Counted from the first letter of the stretch, positions 16,778 through 26,151 are shown. The stretch: 64,000 nt of DNA from Segatella copri (GCF_019249795.2 NZ_CP156891.1:1940001-2004000), one strand, 5' to 3'. Program-made: numbers and translations. The notes: generated from the sequence alone by a model not told the origin.

Positions 16778-18142
16778 ATGATTAAGAAACAAGGAACGAT
16801 ATTGATTGTTGATGACAACCGCAACATTCTTACTACGGTAAGGATGCTGCTGGAACCCATATTCGATGGCATCATCACCATCGCCAACCCTAACTCCATC
16901 CCAGCCAAGCTGAGAGAGGAGCATCCCGACGTGGTGCTGCTCGACATGAACTTCTCCAGCGGAATCAATTCGGGAAACGAGGGATTGTACTGGCTCAGGG
17001 AAATCAAGAGCCTCAGCCCGAAAACCGAAGTGGTACTCTTTACCGCCTACGCCGACATCCAACTTGCCGTAACAGGCATCAAGGAAGGTGCCGCCGACTT
17101 CATCGTGAAGCCTTTTGAAAACGAGAAGATGATCCGTACGCTGGTAGAGGCTAGGGATAAGAACAGGGCTGTGGATAACGTTATTAACAGGAATGGTGGA
17201 AAACCTGGTGGAAAAGATGCGCAAAGCGCTATGTATTGGGGAGATAGCGAAGTTATGAACAATTTGAGAAGTATTGTGGAAAAGGTTGCTGCAACCGATG
17301 CAAACATTCTCATTACGGGCGAAAACGGAACGGGTAAAGAGGTGTTAGCCAACGAGATACACCGTTTATCCACAAGATGTGGAAAGAAAATGCTGCCTGT
17401 GGATATGGGAGCCATTACGGAAACCCTTTTCGAGAGCGAACTTTTCGGTCATGTAAAGGGTGCCTTTACCGATGCCAAGGTGGATAAACCGGGCAAGTTT
17501 GAGCTTGCCGACGGCAGTACCATCTTCCTGGATGAGATAGGAAACTTATCCTACAGTCTTCAGGCAAAACTCCTTACCGCCCTGCAACGCAGAAGCATCG
17601 TAAGAGTGGGCGGAAGTAAGCAGATTTCCATCAACGTACGACTGGTTTGCGCCACCAACCGCAACCTGCAGCAGATGGTAAACGATGGCGAATTCAGAGA
17701 GGATCTGCTCTATCGCATCAATACCATCCATCTGGAATTGCCTGCCCTGAGACAGAGAAAATCAGACATCGTTCCGCTGGCAGAAAGATTCCTCCATCAA
17801 TATGGCGATTTATATAATAAGTTGAATCTCCGTTTTTCGGAAGAAGCTGAGAAAAAACTTACCAGTTTGCCATGGTACGGAAACATCCGTGAACTCCAGC
17901 ACGCCATCGAGAAAGCCGTGATTCTGTCTGATGGCGGAATGATTTCTGCCGAAGATATTGACGGCGGAAACCAGCAGAGAAAAGAGAAGCCTCTGGAAGA
18001 GGTTCAGACGCTCGACGAGATGGAAAGCCGAATGATAGAGAAAACCATCAGGGAATGTGAAGGAAATCTGTCGGTAGTAGCTGCAAGACTGGGCATTTCC
18101 CGCCAGACGCTTTACAATAAGATTAAGCGATACGGGTTATGA
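16778..18142 (+). CDS. NtrC-family sigma-54-dependent response regulator
   Basis: 454 residues in three domains. Receiver 5-125: acidic pocket 'VDD' at 11-13, phosphoacceptor Asp56 in 'VLLDM', Lys111 in 'VKPF'. AAA+ 150-390: Walker A 'GENGTGKE' (181-188), sigma-54 contact loop 'GAFTDA' (228-233, a common variant of GAFTGA), Walker B 'TIFLDEIGNL', sensor 'VRLVCATNRNL', arginine finger region 'FREDLLYRIN'. C-terminal Fis-type helix-turn-helix 410-454 ('VVAARLGISRQTLYNKI'). It activates sigma-54 promoters from upstream sites when phosphorylated. The partner kinase lies 45 bp downstream, and dyads matching one at its own promoter sit before the exporter operon at 26.1 kb. Confidence 0.94.
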   Translation: MIKKQGTILIVDDNRNILTTVRMLLEPIFDGIITIANPNSIPAKLREEHPDVVLLDMNFSSGINSGNEGLYWLREIKSLSPKTEVVLFTAYADIQLAVTGIKEGAADFIVKPFENEKMIRTLVEARDKNRAVDNVINRNGGKPGGKDAQSAMYWGDSEVMNNLRSIVEKVAATDANILITGENGTGKEVLANEIHRLSTRCGKKMLPVDMGAITETLFESELFGHVKGAFTDAKVDKPGKFELADGSTIFLDEIGNLSYSLQAKLLTALQRRSIVRVGGSKQISINVRLVCATNRNLQQMVNDGEFREDLLYRINTIHLELPALRQRKSDIVPLAERFLHQYGDLYNKLNLRFSEEAEKKLTSLPWYGNIRELQHAIEKAVILSDGGMISAEDIDGGNQQRKEKPLEEVQTLDEMESRMIEKTIRECEGNLSVVAARLGISRQTLYNKIKRYGL

Positions 18143-18187
18143 ATTTAGGCACGGATTACACAGATTACACGGATTTTTAGTTATCAG

Positions 18188-19384
18188 ATGAATAATCAGT
18201 TAGCAATCATCGTTTTATTGGTGATTTTGGTAGTTTTAGTAGCAGTCAACATCTGGCTCTACCGCCACTATCGCCGGAACATCAAGAAGGTAACCTTCCT
18301 TTTTGATGCGATAGATAATGGGGATTTCTCCTTCAGTTTTCCTACGGAGAAGAGGTTTAAGGAGGATAAAATTCTACACCAGTCCCTCAACCGCATCAAG
18401 CTTTTCCTGCAACATACGAGAGAGGAGCAGATGGATCGGGAGAAATATTACGAGCAGATTCTGAATGCGGTGGATACGGGCATCCTGGTGGTGGATGGCC
18501 ACGACAACATCCTGCAACATAATCAGGCAGCCCTCCGGTTGCTTGATACGGATGTGCTTACCCACATGAACCAGGTAAAAGGGAAACTGAAGGATGAACA
18601 CCTGGCAAAGCATGAGACGCAAGCCATGCTGAAAGACAAGCACGTGCGCATCATCGCCCTGAGCGACGTGAGCCACGAGCTGAGCAATCAGGAGGTGGAT
18701 TCTTGGATCAAGCTGATTCGTGTGCTGACCCATGAAATCATGAATACCATCACGCCGGTTACTTCGTTGAGCGAAACTCTGCTTACCCGGGTTACAGAGG
18801 ATAAAGACCTGAAGCAAGGCTTGGAAACCATCCACAAAACAGGAACCGAACTGTTGGCTTTCGTCAACAACTATCGCCGTTTTACCCATGTTCCCCAGCC
18901 TCAGCCTGCCCTCTTCTATGTGGAACCATTCCTGGAAAGAATGGCGTTGCTCTGCAACCACGAAGTAGAGATAGAAGTTTCTCCCAAGGATTTGCTGGTT
19001 TACGCCGACGAGAGCCTCCTCTCTCACGTAGTAACGAATCTTCTAAAGAATGCCGTAGAAGCTTTCAGGGAAAAGGAAAGAGAAGACAAGCAGGAATGCC
19101 GCTCCGCGGATTTGCAATCCGCGGCAAGCAAGAAGGCATTTATCCGTCTCCAAGCCTACGCCAACGTCCAGGAATCCATCATCATCGACGTGAGCAACAA
19201 CGCCGGTCTCATCCCCGAAGATGTAGCCTCCCACATTTTCATCCCGTTCTTCACCACGAAGCCGGAAGGAAGCGGAATCGGTCTTTCCCTCTCCCGCCAG
19301 ATCATGCGAGTAAGCGGCGGCAGCCTCTCGCTCCATCAGGACAAGGCACAGGGAATCACCACCTTCCGCATCATCATCCCATAA
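18188..19384 (+). CDS. Sensor histidine kinase paired with the NtrC-like regulator
   Basis: 398 residues. One membrane helix at 4-25, then a short cytoplasmic linker and a PAS-like fold (about 80-160, 'ILNAVDTGILVVDGHDNILQ..NQAALRLL'). Dimerisation/phosphoacceptor helix with His182 in 'LTHEIMNTITPV'. ATPase domain: N box 'NLLKNAVEAF', G1 'DVSNNAG', F/G2 'FTTKPEGSGIGLSLSRQI'. There is no periplasmic sensor, so the signal is sensed in the membrane or cytoplasm. Between N box and G1 a palindromic repeat (19097-19126) is inserted in frame and adds 'ECRSADLQSAAS'. The 45-bp gap from the regulator gene contains an 'ACACAGATTACACGGATT' dispersed repeat. Confidence 0.92.
   Translation: MNNQLAIIVLLVILVVLVAVNIWLYRHYRRNIKKVTFLFDAIDNGDFSFSFPTEKRFKEDKILHQSLNRIKLFLQHTREEQMDREKYYEQILNAVDTGILVVDGHDNILQHNQAALRLLDTDVLTHMNQVKGKLKDEHLAKHETQAMLKDKHVRIIALSDVSHELSNQEVDSWIKLIRVLTHEIMNTITPVTSLSETLLTRVTEDKDLKQGLETIHKTGTELLAFVNNYRRFTHVPQPQPALFYVEPFLERMALLCNHEVEIEVSPKDLLVYADESLLSHVVTNLLKNAVEAFREKEREDKQECRSADLQSAASKKAFIRLQAYANVQESIIIDVSNNAGLIPEDVASHIFIPFFTTKPEGSGIGLSLSRQIMRVSGGSLSLHQDKAQGITTFRIIIP
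19097..19126. repeat. REP-like palindrome inserted inside the histidine-kinase gene
   Basis: CCGCGGATT (19104-19112) and AATCCGCGG (19116-19124) around TGC, with outer TGCC/GGCA. It is in frame and encodes 'RSADLQSAA' in a loop of the ATPase domain. Confidence 0.75.
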
Positions 19385-19410
19385 CATAAGCACATTTTTT
19401 GAAAGAAAAG

Positions 19411-19442
19411 TTTGGTGTTTATCCATAAAAATCGTATCTTTG
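19411..19442 (+). promoter_or_regulatory. Promoter for the Fic gene (-33 TTTG, -7 TATCTTTG)
   Basis: TTTG at 19411-19414 and TATCTTTG at 19435-19442, separated by 20 bp, are a full match to the Bacteroidetes consensus. The final TTG could be misread as a start codon at 19440; the ATG at 19464 is the real start. Confidence 0.75.
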
Positions 19443-19463
19443 TCCCCACAAATACAGAAGATT

Positions 19464-20255
19464 ATGGCATTCGAAAAGGAAATCAAGGAATACGAGGATT
19501 TGAGACGCAAATATCAAACCCTTATCATCAATAAAATGGATAGAGAAGAGTACATCAAATATAATGAAGTACTCTTCTCTACCCATTCGTGCGCCATTGA
19601 AGGCAACTCATTCTCCGTAGATGATACCCGGGAACTGAAGGAGAAAGGATTAGGGATGATTCCTGCCGGAAAGACTCTTTTCGAGGCTTTCGAAATGCTT
19701 GACCACTTCGAAGCCTTTGAGTACATGATGCAAAACACGCAACATCCACTCGACGAGAATCTTCTGAAAGAAATCAACAGACGAGTTACCAGCCACACGC
19801 TTTCCTACCGTTCTCCAGAAGCCATTCCGGGCGAATACACCACCACGGACATGGCTGCAGGCGACACGGTATTTGGCGACCACGAAGAACTCATCGCCAG
19901 AATTCCCAAACTGTTGGAATCTACCGAAAAAGCCATCGTTTCAGCAGCCGTTCATCCCATGATTCTTGCCGCCCGCTTCCATGGCTTCTACGAATATCTC
20001 CATCCGTTCCGTGATGGGAATGGAAGAACAGGACGACTCATCAGCAACTACATTCTCTTAAGATTGAATCATCCTCTCCTCATCATCCCATCCGAAGCCC
20101 GACAGGAATACATTTCTGTCCTCCGTATGATTCGTACGGAAGCAACCGACGAGCACCTCATCCGCTTCTTCTTCAAGATGGCAATACAGAGAATGGAAGA
20201 AGAGCTGAAGCAGAAAGAGGCTAACACCAAGCGATTTATGACTTTTCTCTTCTAA
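19464..20255 (+). CDS. Fic-domain protein (predicted AMPylator, self-inhibited)
   Basis: 263 residues. The catalytic motif 'HPFRDGNGR' is at about 180-188, the full HPFx(D/E)GNGR consensus, so transfer of AMP (or a related nucleotide group) to a hydroxyl side chain is expected. The inhibitory helix motif (S/T)xxxE(G/N) is present at the N-terminus ('SCAIEGN', about 42-48), which places it among class II Fic proteins, regulated by an intramolecular Glu blocking the ATP gamma-phosphate. No signal peptide; cytosolic. It has its own promoter and sits between the two-component genes and the convergent exporter operon; target unknown. No antitoxin-like gene is adjacent, consistent with the inhibitory helix being internal. 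Confidence 0.9.
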   Translation: MAFEKEIKEYEDLRRKYQTLIINKMDREEYIKYNEVLFSTHSCAIEGNSFSVDDTRELKEKGLGMIPAGKTLFEAFEMLDHFEAFEYMMQNTQHPLDENLLKEINRRVTSHTLSYRSPEAIPGEYTTTDMAAGDTVFGDHEELIARIPKLLESTEKAIVSAAVHPMILAARFHGFYEYLHPFRDGNGRTGRLISNYILLRLNHPLLIIPSEARQEYISVLRMIRTEATDEHLIRFFFKMAIQRMEEELKQKEANTKRFMTFLF

Positions 20256-20291
20256 CAAAGCATCGGATGCCCCTCAGAAGTGACAGAAGCA

Positions 20292-20972
20292 CTAAAGCTG
20301 ATTGCCCTCCGCCTCCACAATCTGTCCATCAAACAGACGGATGGTGCGATGGGCTATCTTGGCATCGTGCTCATTATGCGTTACCATGACGATGGTGGTG
20401 CCCTCGTGGTTCAGCTCGGTAAGCAGATGCATCACCTCAGCTCCATTCTTGGAATCGAGGTTACCCGTAGGCTCATCGGCTAGGATGAGCTTTGGACCAA
20501 AGACCACGGCACGGGCGATGGCTACTCGCTGCTGCTGACCACCAGAAAGTTGGTGAGGGAAATGCTTGGCACGATGACTGATGGCCATTCGCTTCATAAT
20601 CGCCTGCACCTTTGCCTTACGCTCCGCCTTCGGAATGTTGAGGTAAGTAAGAGGAAGCTCGATGTTCTCCTCTACATTCAATTCATCTATCAGGTTGAAG
20701 CTCTGGAACACAAAACCGATTTCTCCCTTTCTCACATCCGTGCGCTCCTTTTCCTTCAGGTTTGCCACCTCGTGATTACCCAGGAAATATTTTCCCGAAG
20801 TTGGGTTGTCGAGCAAACCGAGGATATTGAGCAAGGTGGATTTGCCACAACCTGATGGTCCCATAATGGCGACAAACTCGCCGTCTTCTACTGTGAAAGA
20901 TACGTTATTTAAAGCAATCGTCTCCACATCTTCTGTGCGGAAAGACTTGCAAAGATTCTCTACTTTTATCAT
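20292..20972 (-). CDS. ABC transporter ATPase, MacB/LolD type
   Basis: 226 residues, the usual length. Walker A 'GPSGCGKST' (about 38-46), Q loop 'FVFQSFNL', signature 'LSGGQQQR', Walker B 'LILADEPTGNLD', H loop 'VMVTHNEHD'. The 'EPTGNLDS' and 'GEIGFVFQ.FNL' context is that of the LolD/MacB/FtsE subfamily, which drives conformational work of FtsX-type permeases rather than channel transport. It is the last gene of the minus-strand exporter operon; the 74-bp gap before it carries a dispersed repeat with the 'GGGCGTATGCCC' dyad. Confidence 0.93.
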   Translation of the reverse strand: MIKVENLCKSFRTEDVETIALNNVSFTVEDGEFVAIMGPSGCGKSTLLNILGLLDNPTSGKYFLGNHEVANLKEKERTDVRKGEIGFVFQSFNLIDELNVEENIELPLTYLNIPKAERKAKVQAIMKRMAISHRAKHFPHQLSGGQQQRVAIARAVVFGPKLILADEPTGNLDSKNGAEVMHLLTELNHEGTTIVMVTHNEHDAKIAHRTIRLFDGQIVEAEGNQL

Positions 20973-20981
20973 TTCTTCTAA

Positions 20982-21046
20982 TGTTTAATGTTTAATTTGG
21001 GCATACGCCCTTAAATCTGTGTCATCTGTGAAAATCTGTGGGAGAC
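20982..21046. repeat. Dispersed intergenic repeat (CACAGATGACACAGATT plus GGGCATACGCCC dyad)
   Basis: This 65-bp element between permease and ATPase genes closely matches 26502-26565 between ribD and the small downstream gene, and shares its dyad type with 23463-23474. It lies inside operons, so it is transcribed. Confidence 0.7.
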
Positions 21047-23446
21047 TTATTCATCCTTGAGATACTTCACAGGATTACTATTCGCCACCTTGTAGCAGTT
21101 GATGATGACGGAAAGCCCAATGATGACGAGCAAGATGATGGTAACGCCGATAAACAGCAAAGGCGTCATCGTAATCTTCTCGCTGAACGACATCAGCCAT
21201 TGTCTGGCTATCAGCCAAGCCCCCAAGTCGCCCACGATGATGCAAGGCAAGGCAATCTTCATAATGTCCTTCAGGAAGATGCGAAGAATATCCTTCACCT
21301 TCGCCCCGTTCACCTTTCTGATCGCAATCTCCTTGCGGCGGCGGTTCACCTCATCACTCGTATAACCCACCAATCCGAAGAGGGCGATAATCATCGTTAC
21401 GATGCCGGCTACCAGGATTCCGTTGCGGAAATTGAGCTGGGAAGCATACTGGTTAGCCAATTCAGAAACATAACTCTTCACGATGACCTTATTGTTCGGA
21501 TACATCGCCTGCACCTTCGATTGCAACTCTGACAACGATTCATCCCTTAGTTCTTTAAACTTAACCAACATGTAGTAAGCCGTCTTGGCTGAATAGAAAT
21601 ACAAGTCAGGAAATTCATTCATTCCATCACCCCCGGTTTCCACAGCACCCCAGCGAATATTCCTGCACACGCCACAAATGGTAAAGATACTATTATGTCC
21701 TTTCCCATCATCATGTCCTGTACAGGTAATTTGCTTGCCAACTACGCCATCCTTCCAATGCCACGTTTTGATGAGTTTCTCAGCACCTCGTTCATCAATA
21801 ATTACCTGTCGGCAACTGTCATTTCTTTCCGTAAAGAAAGAACCCTGAACGATAGGAATATTCATCATCTTGAAGAAATTGTCATCCACTCCCGACATCT
21901 CCATGATATTAAAGGTATTCTTCTCGTCGCCAGGTACTCCAACCATATTTCCACTACGATCATACCCATCGAGCGGAACATTAAAAGTCGAACTGCAATC
22001 CTCGACATTCGGCATCCGTCTGATTTCTGCCAGACATTGGTTGCGCTGGTCTCTATTGCTGGCATCTATCGAAACAATCGCTACATGATCGTAATCATAC
22101 CCAGGATTGAGTCCCAACATCAGCTGGTATTGACCATTCACGATGTAAAGCAAACTGAACAGCAAACCAGAGATAACGAACTGGATGCCCAGCAAACCAA
22201 GTTTCCATTGGTTGCGATTCTCATTATAACCACGGAAAGCGATGGCTACAGGAATCCTGTTGTAAAGCCAACCTGGCAGCAAGCCGCCAACCAGTAGTAC
22301 CAGAATACAGATAGCTACCAATATCCAACTGCCACGATTAAGCACCAACGTGCTTACCGGAGCAGAGAGGAAGTTTTCGATGGTTCCCTTGCAAAGGAAT
22401 ACAAGACCTGCAGCAAGAACAACCGACAGCCCCACATGCACCAAAGCCTCAGAGAAAATGATGGCATGAATGTTCTTCGATTCGGCACCATAGCACTTAC
22501 GGACAGCCATTTCGCGAGAACGACCCACGAGATTTCCCACGATGATAAGCAGATAGTTCATCACAGAAGTGAAGAGGAGGACAAAAGCGATAATTCCCAT
22601 AATCCATCCCATCTTCTTGATATAAGGATTTTGGGTGTAAACATCGCTCAATACCGTGAAATCATAGTTCAGTTCTATTCCCATATTCTTCATCTCCTTC
22701 AAAGGGAAATGATCCTCTCTCATCTTATTCACGTAAGGCTTGAGTTCTTTTGCCTCATGCCCCTTTGCCAACCGGATGTAGGACCTATAGGAATCATTTC
22801 CCACCCATTGGCCTCTGCCATCGTAGGAATATACGTATGGCACACTACACCTCGACAGAATCATCTGCGTACCATGAAAGGAAGAACCCCAGGGAAACGT
22901 TTCGAAAACACCATAGATGGTAAAAGTGGTTCCCGGATAATTAGAAAGCGTGAAATGCTTACCTACAACATTACCACCAATCTTTGCTGCCGTTTCTGAA
23001 TCGATGAGACAGGACAAAGGTTGGGATAAAATCTGTTTAGCCTTGCCTATCAATATCTTCTGTGGAAAGACATCAAAGAAACAACTGTCTGCCATCATGA
23101 TATTGGCAGAAATGATGTTCTGATCTTCCATCTTGCATTGGGCATCATCATAAAAATAGTGAGTACTGGTAGCAACTTCCACCATAGGCGCATATTGCTT
23201 TACACCTTGGGCGGTGGCTCCTGAAGTATTGGTAAACTCCATGGTTTCGCCATGGTTACTGCCCACTTCTGAAATCTGGTACGTCCTTTCCCATCCTGGG
23301 AAATACGTATCGTAAGTCTGCTCGAAATAAATCTCGGCAATAATTACCGAACTGATTGCCAATCCGAGCGCCAGACACAAGATCTTCACGAAATTGTGCT
23401 GGCCTCTTCGAGGCAGATTTTTGAATGCGTTAATAATATGATTCAT
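21047..23446 (-). CDS. FtsX/MacB-type ABC permease
   Basis: 799 residues. Layout of the Bacteroidetes two-repeat permease: N-terminal membrane helix (about 20-40, 'FVKILCLALGLAISSVIIAEIYF'), periplasmic MacB_PCD domain, three helices with the FtsX core (about 280-400, 'GIIAFVLLFTSVMNYLLIIVGNLVGRSREMAVRKCYGA'), a second set starting about 415 with another periplasmic domain, and a final FtsX core (about 680-790, 'VGYTSDEVNRRRKEIAIRKVNGA'). The conserved 'R.(K)E.A(I/V)RK' signature occurs twice. Such permeases work with LolD/MacB-type ATPases and, with TolC and HlyD homologues encoded just upstream, should form a tripartite efflux or secretion pump. Cargo unknown. Confidence 0.9.
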   Translation of the reverse strand: MNHIINAFKNLPRRGQHNFVKILCLALGLAISSVIIAEIYFEQTYDTYFPGWERTYQISEVGSNHGETMEFTNTSGATAQGVKQYAPMVEVATSTHYFYDDAQCKMEDQNIISANIMMADSCFFDVFPQKILIGKAKQILSQPLSCLIDSETAAKIGGNVVGKHFTLSNYPGTTFTIYGVFETFPWGSSFHGTQMILSRCSVPYVYSYDGRGQWVGNDSYRSYIRLAKGHEAKELKPYVNKMREDHFPLKEMKNMGIELNYDFTVLSDVYTQNPYIKKMGWIMGIIAFVLLFTSVMNYLLIIVGNLVGRSREMAVRKCYGAESKNIHAIIFSEALVHVGLSVVLAAGLVFLCKGTIENFLSAPVSTLVLNRGSWILVAICILVLLVGGLLPGWLYNRIPVAIAFRGYNENRNQWKLGLLGIQFVISGLLFSLLYIVNGQYQLMLGLNPGYDYDHVAIVSIDASNRDQRNQCLAEIRRMPNVEDCSSTFNVPLDGYDRSGNMVGVPGDEKNTFNIMEMSGVDDNFFKMMNIPIVQGSFFTERNDSCRQVIIDERGAEKLIKTWHWKDGVVGKQITCTGHDDGKGHNSIFTICGVCRNIRWGAVETGGDGMNEFPDLYFYSAKTAYYMLVKFKELRDESLSELQSKVQAMYPNNKVIVKSYVSELANQYASQLNFRNGILVAGIVTMIIALFGLVGYTSDEVNRRRKEIAIRKVNGAKVKDILRIFLKDIMKIALPCIIVGDLGAWLIARQWLMSFSEKITMTPLLFIGVTIILLVIIGLSVIINCYKVANSNPVKYLKDE

Positions 23447-23462
23447 ATCAAATATCCTGTTT

Positions 23463-23520
23463 CAAGGGCGTTAGCCCAATTTATCACTAATCACTACTAA
23501 TTAATCATTACTAACTAATC
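23463..23520. repeat. Repeat with GGGCGTTAGCCC dyad and ACTAATCACTACTAATT tandem units
   Basis: Between the HlyD-like and permease genes. A 12-bp dyad is followed by about three variants of ACTAATCACTACTAATTA. It belongs to the same class of intra-operon repeats as 20982 and 26502. Confidence 0.6.
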
Positions 23521-23524
23521 ACTA

Positions 23525-24778
23525 CTAATTAAAAACTAATACATCATTATCCTTATAGGCCTCATAGCCACTAACGATGACCTGCTCGCCCGGCTCCAAG
23601 CCCTCAATTACCTCATAATACTGAGGATTCTGGCGACCGATGGTTATCTTTCGGCGATAAGCCTTCTTGCCACTCTTGTCTAATACAAAGATCCATTGAC
23701 CGCCCGTTACACTATAAAACGTGCCCTTAGGGATAATTATTGCCTGCTTAGACTGACCGAGCTGCAAATCTACATAATAAGTCTGACCGGTTCGGATATT
23801 GCCAGGGCGAACGCCTTTGAAGACGAAGTCGATGCGGAACCTGCCGTCTCTTACCTCGGGATAAACCTTGCGAACCTGCAGGAAATAATGCTTGCCGTTC
23901 TGGTCGAAAGTGGCTGTGAGCCACGGTTTTACCCGGTCGATGTAATGCTCATCCACCTGCGCCTGCACCTTGAAATCGCTGAGGTCGTTGATGACTCCTA
24001 TCTTCTGTCCGGCAGAAATGCTCTGTCCCAGTTCCACATCGAGCAAGCCGATTTCGCCCGAAATGGTGCTGCGGATATTCAGTTTCTCCTTGCGCTGGCG
24101 AACCAGCTGCACATTCTTCTGCATGGCTTCCAGATTATCGCCCATCTGATCCATCTGCGAACGGCGGAGCTGTGCATCCTTCTTCAATCGCTTGCTAATG
24201 AGCGCATGCTTCTTGACGGCAAGGTCGTAATCTTCCTTTGCCTTGAGATACTCCTCGCGCGAATTGAGTTCTTCCTTGTGCAACGCTGCCTGATGCTGAT
24301 AGGAACGGCGCTTGGTAATAACATCCTGCGAAAGCGACAGTTCCTCGTTGCTATTGTTCAGGCGGTCCTGCTCCATCGAAATCTGGGTGTTGCGAAGCAT
24401 GTCCTGCTTTTCGGCAAGTTCGCTCTCGGCATTCAGAATCTCCAGGTCGAGATTCGAATTGCTCAGTTTCACGATCACATCGCCCTTGTTTACGTGGGCA
24501 CCTTCATCCACCACTTTCTCCAGAACAATACCGCCTTCCTCTGAACTGATCTGCACCACGGAGATAGGAACCACCTGTCCATCCACCGAAACATAATCGT
24601 TGAACTGCGCCTTCTCCACGGTTCCGATGCTCAATCCCTTCCTATCCACCTTCAGGGTGGAAGAGAAATTGCTCAATCCCAACCAAATGAGGACTGTGAT
24701 CAAAACCGCTCCTCCGCCAATCCATGCCCAATACTTGCGAGGCACGAGATATTTTTTCTTTTCTATCTTTATATCCAT
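23525..24778 (-). CDS. HlyD-family periplasmic adaptor of the exporter
   Basis: 417 residues. One membrane helix near the N-terminus (about 17-34, 'YWAWIGGGAVLITVLIWLGL'), then a barrel/lipoyl half ('VDGQVVPISVVQISSEEGGIVLEKVVDEGAHVNKGDVIVKL'), a long coiled-coil hairpin (about 110-230, rich in E, K, Q, L), the return lipoyl half and a beta-barrel ('TGQTYYVDLQLGQSKQAIIIPKGTFY'). This is the standard membrane-fusion architecture linking an inner-membrane pump to TolC. It starts 3 bp after the TolC-like stop, so translation is coupled. The order TolC, HlyD, permease, ATPase is typical of Bacteroidetes two-component-regulated exporters. Confidence 0.92.
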   Translation of the reverse strand: MDIKIEKKKYLVPRKYWAWIGGGAVLITVLIWLGLSNFSSTLKVDRKGLSIGTVEKAQFNDYVSVDGQVVPISVVQISSEEGGIVLEKVVDEGAHVNKGDVIVKLSNSNLDLEILNAESELAEKQDMLRNTQISMEQDRLNNSNEELSLSQDVITKRRSYQHQAALHKEELNSREEYLKAKEDYDLAVKKHALISKRLKKDAQLRRSQMDQMGDNLEAMQKNVQLVRQRKEKLNIRSTISGEIGLLDVELGQSISAGQKIGVINDLSDFKVQAQVDEHYIDRVKPWLTATFDQNGKHYFLQVRKVYPEVRDGRFRIDFVFKGVRPGNIRTGQTYYVDLQLGQSKQAIIIPKGTFYSVTGGQWIFVLDKSGKKAYRRKITIGRQNPQYYEVIEGLEPGEQVIVSGYEAYKDNDVLVFN

Positions 24779-24781
24779 AAT

Positions 24782-26125
24782 TTATCTTATTAAATTTTCT
24801 CCCTGATAATAACCTACTAACCTCTGTTTGATGATGAGCAGCATCTGCATCTGGAGTTCCTTGATTCTGCTTTCCAGAAGCGTCTGAGCTGCGGTATGAA
24901 GATCGAAGGTGGAAAGCATTCCTTCTTCAAACTTCCGGCTCGACATGTGATAGGCGAGCGAATCTGAGGCCACCTTCTTCTGCATCTGATGCAACTCCTT
25001 GGCGTAACCCTCTGCATCCATTACCGCCTGAGCTATCTGGTCGTGAAGCTTACGACGGGTTTCCTCCAGGTTCACCTGTGCCAGTTGCCAGTCGTTACGC
25101 GCCTTCTTCACGCTGTGCCAGCGGTCGCTATTATAAATAGGTATGGAAAGGGTCAACGCGAGGTATTCGCCTTGGTTGTTGTGAAACTGCGAGGCAAACC
25201 CATCGTATTGCCCTTTCTGAGAGAGATTCTTATAATAGTTAGTAGAAATGCCGCCACCGAGAGAGAGTGATGGCAGCAACCTGCCTTTTGCAATCTTGTA
25301 ATCATACCGTGCCCGCTCTACTTCGTATTCTGCCGACTTCAAATCGGGAGAAATATGCTGGAAGGCCTGGTAAACGGTTTCGTAGTTTACTCCAGATTCA
25401 GAAACCTCTTTATTATCAGACGTTAACTTCAAATTCTGCTCCTCTTTAATCAGAATTTTCAGCTCTTCATCCACCGGAAAATTCATCGCGGATTTCAAGG
25501 CGAGCAGACTCTGTTTTGCCACATTCTCCTGATGTGTAAGATTGTATTCATCTTCCGCCACCTGCGATTCCATCTGCACCACATCCGGGCGCCCTTTCTC
25601 GCCCAGTTCATACAGGCGCTTCATCTTAGCCAGCATCCGCTTGCTTTCGTTCAGTTTCTCGCTTGCTATCTGAATGCTTGCCTCAGCATAGGCAGCATCC
25701 ACATATTTCTGCATCACGTCGATGGCTCGGTCGTCCTGAATCTTCTGCATCGCCGTGGCTGAATAATCCCGACTCAACTTAGCCTGCTTCAAGGCGTTGA
25801 TGGTGGCGAAACCATCGAAGACATTCAGTTCGGCATAAAGCTGATAGTAGTTGTTGAATGTCGTTACATTATTATAAGTATTGGTTTCCGGGTCGATGTT
25901 TCGTCCCCAGGCATACTGTCCCTGTACGCCTCCCGTTACGGTAGGCAGAAATCCAGCCACAGCATGCTGGTAATCCTGCTTGCGCTGGCGGGCATTTACC
26001 ACCTCCCGCTTCACCTCCGTGGCATGTTCCACGGCGTATTTCATGCAGTCGTCAAGGCTCCAGCTCTGTGCCGAGACGCCAGCCGTCCAGACCAGCCATC
26101 CTATTAATATTCCTGTTCTTTTCAT
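24782..26125 (-). CDS. TolC-family outer-membrane efflux protein
   Basis: About 447 residues from the chosen start. A signal peptide ('ILIGWLVWTAGVSAQ') is followed by two OEP repeats typical of TolC ('LDDCMKYAVEHATEVKREVVNARQRKQDY', 'VVQMESQVAEDEYNLTHQE' and the second-half equivalents 'KKARNDWQLAQVNLEETRRKLHDQI', 'STFDLHTAAQTLLESRIKELQ'). It forms the outer-membrane channel and periplasmic tunnel of the pump. I chose the ATG at 26125 because it has an AAGAAG leader and fits a start of transcription near 26141 predicted from the sigma-54 promoter; the ATG at 26137 is an alternative, while the open frame to 26176 is upstream of that transcription start. First gene of the exporter operon. Confidence 0.9.
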   Translation of the reverse strand: MKRTGILIGWLVWTAGVSAQSWSLDDCMKYAVEHATEVKREVVNARQRKQDYQHAVAGFLPTVTGGVQGQYAWGRNIDPETNTYNNVTTFNNYYQLYAELNVFDGFATINALKQAKLSRDYSATAMQKIQDDRAIDVMQKYVDAAYAEASIQIASEKLNESKRMLAKMKRLYELGEKGRPDVVQMESQVAEDEYNLTHQENVAKQSLLALKSAMNFPVDEELKILIKEEQNLKLTSDNKEVSESGVNYETVYQAFQHISPDLKSAEYEVERARYDYKIAKGRLLPSLSLGGGISTNYYKNLSQKGQYDGFASQFHNNQGEYLALTLSIPIYNSDRWHSVKKARNDWQLAQVNLEETRRKLHDQIAQAVMDAEGYAKELHQMQKKVASDSLAYHMSSRKFEEGMLSTFDLHTAAQTLLESRIKELQMQMLLIIKQRLVGYYQGENLIR

Positions 26126-26151
26126 AATCTTCTTCATTTTGGCATGATAAG

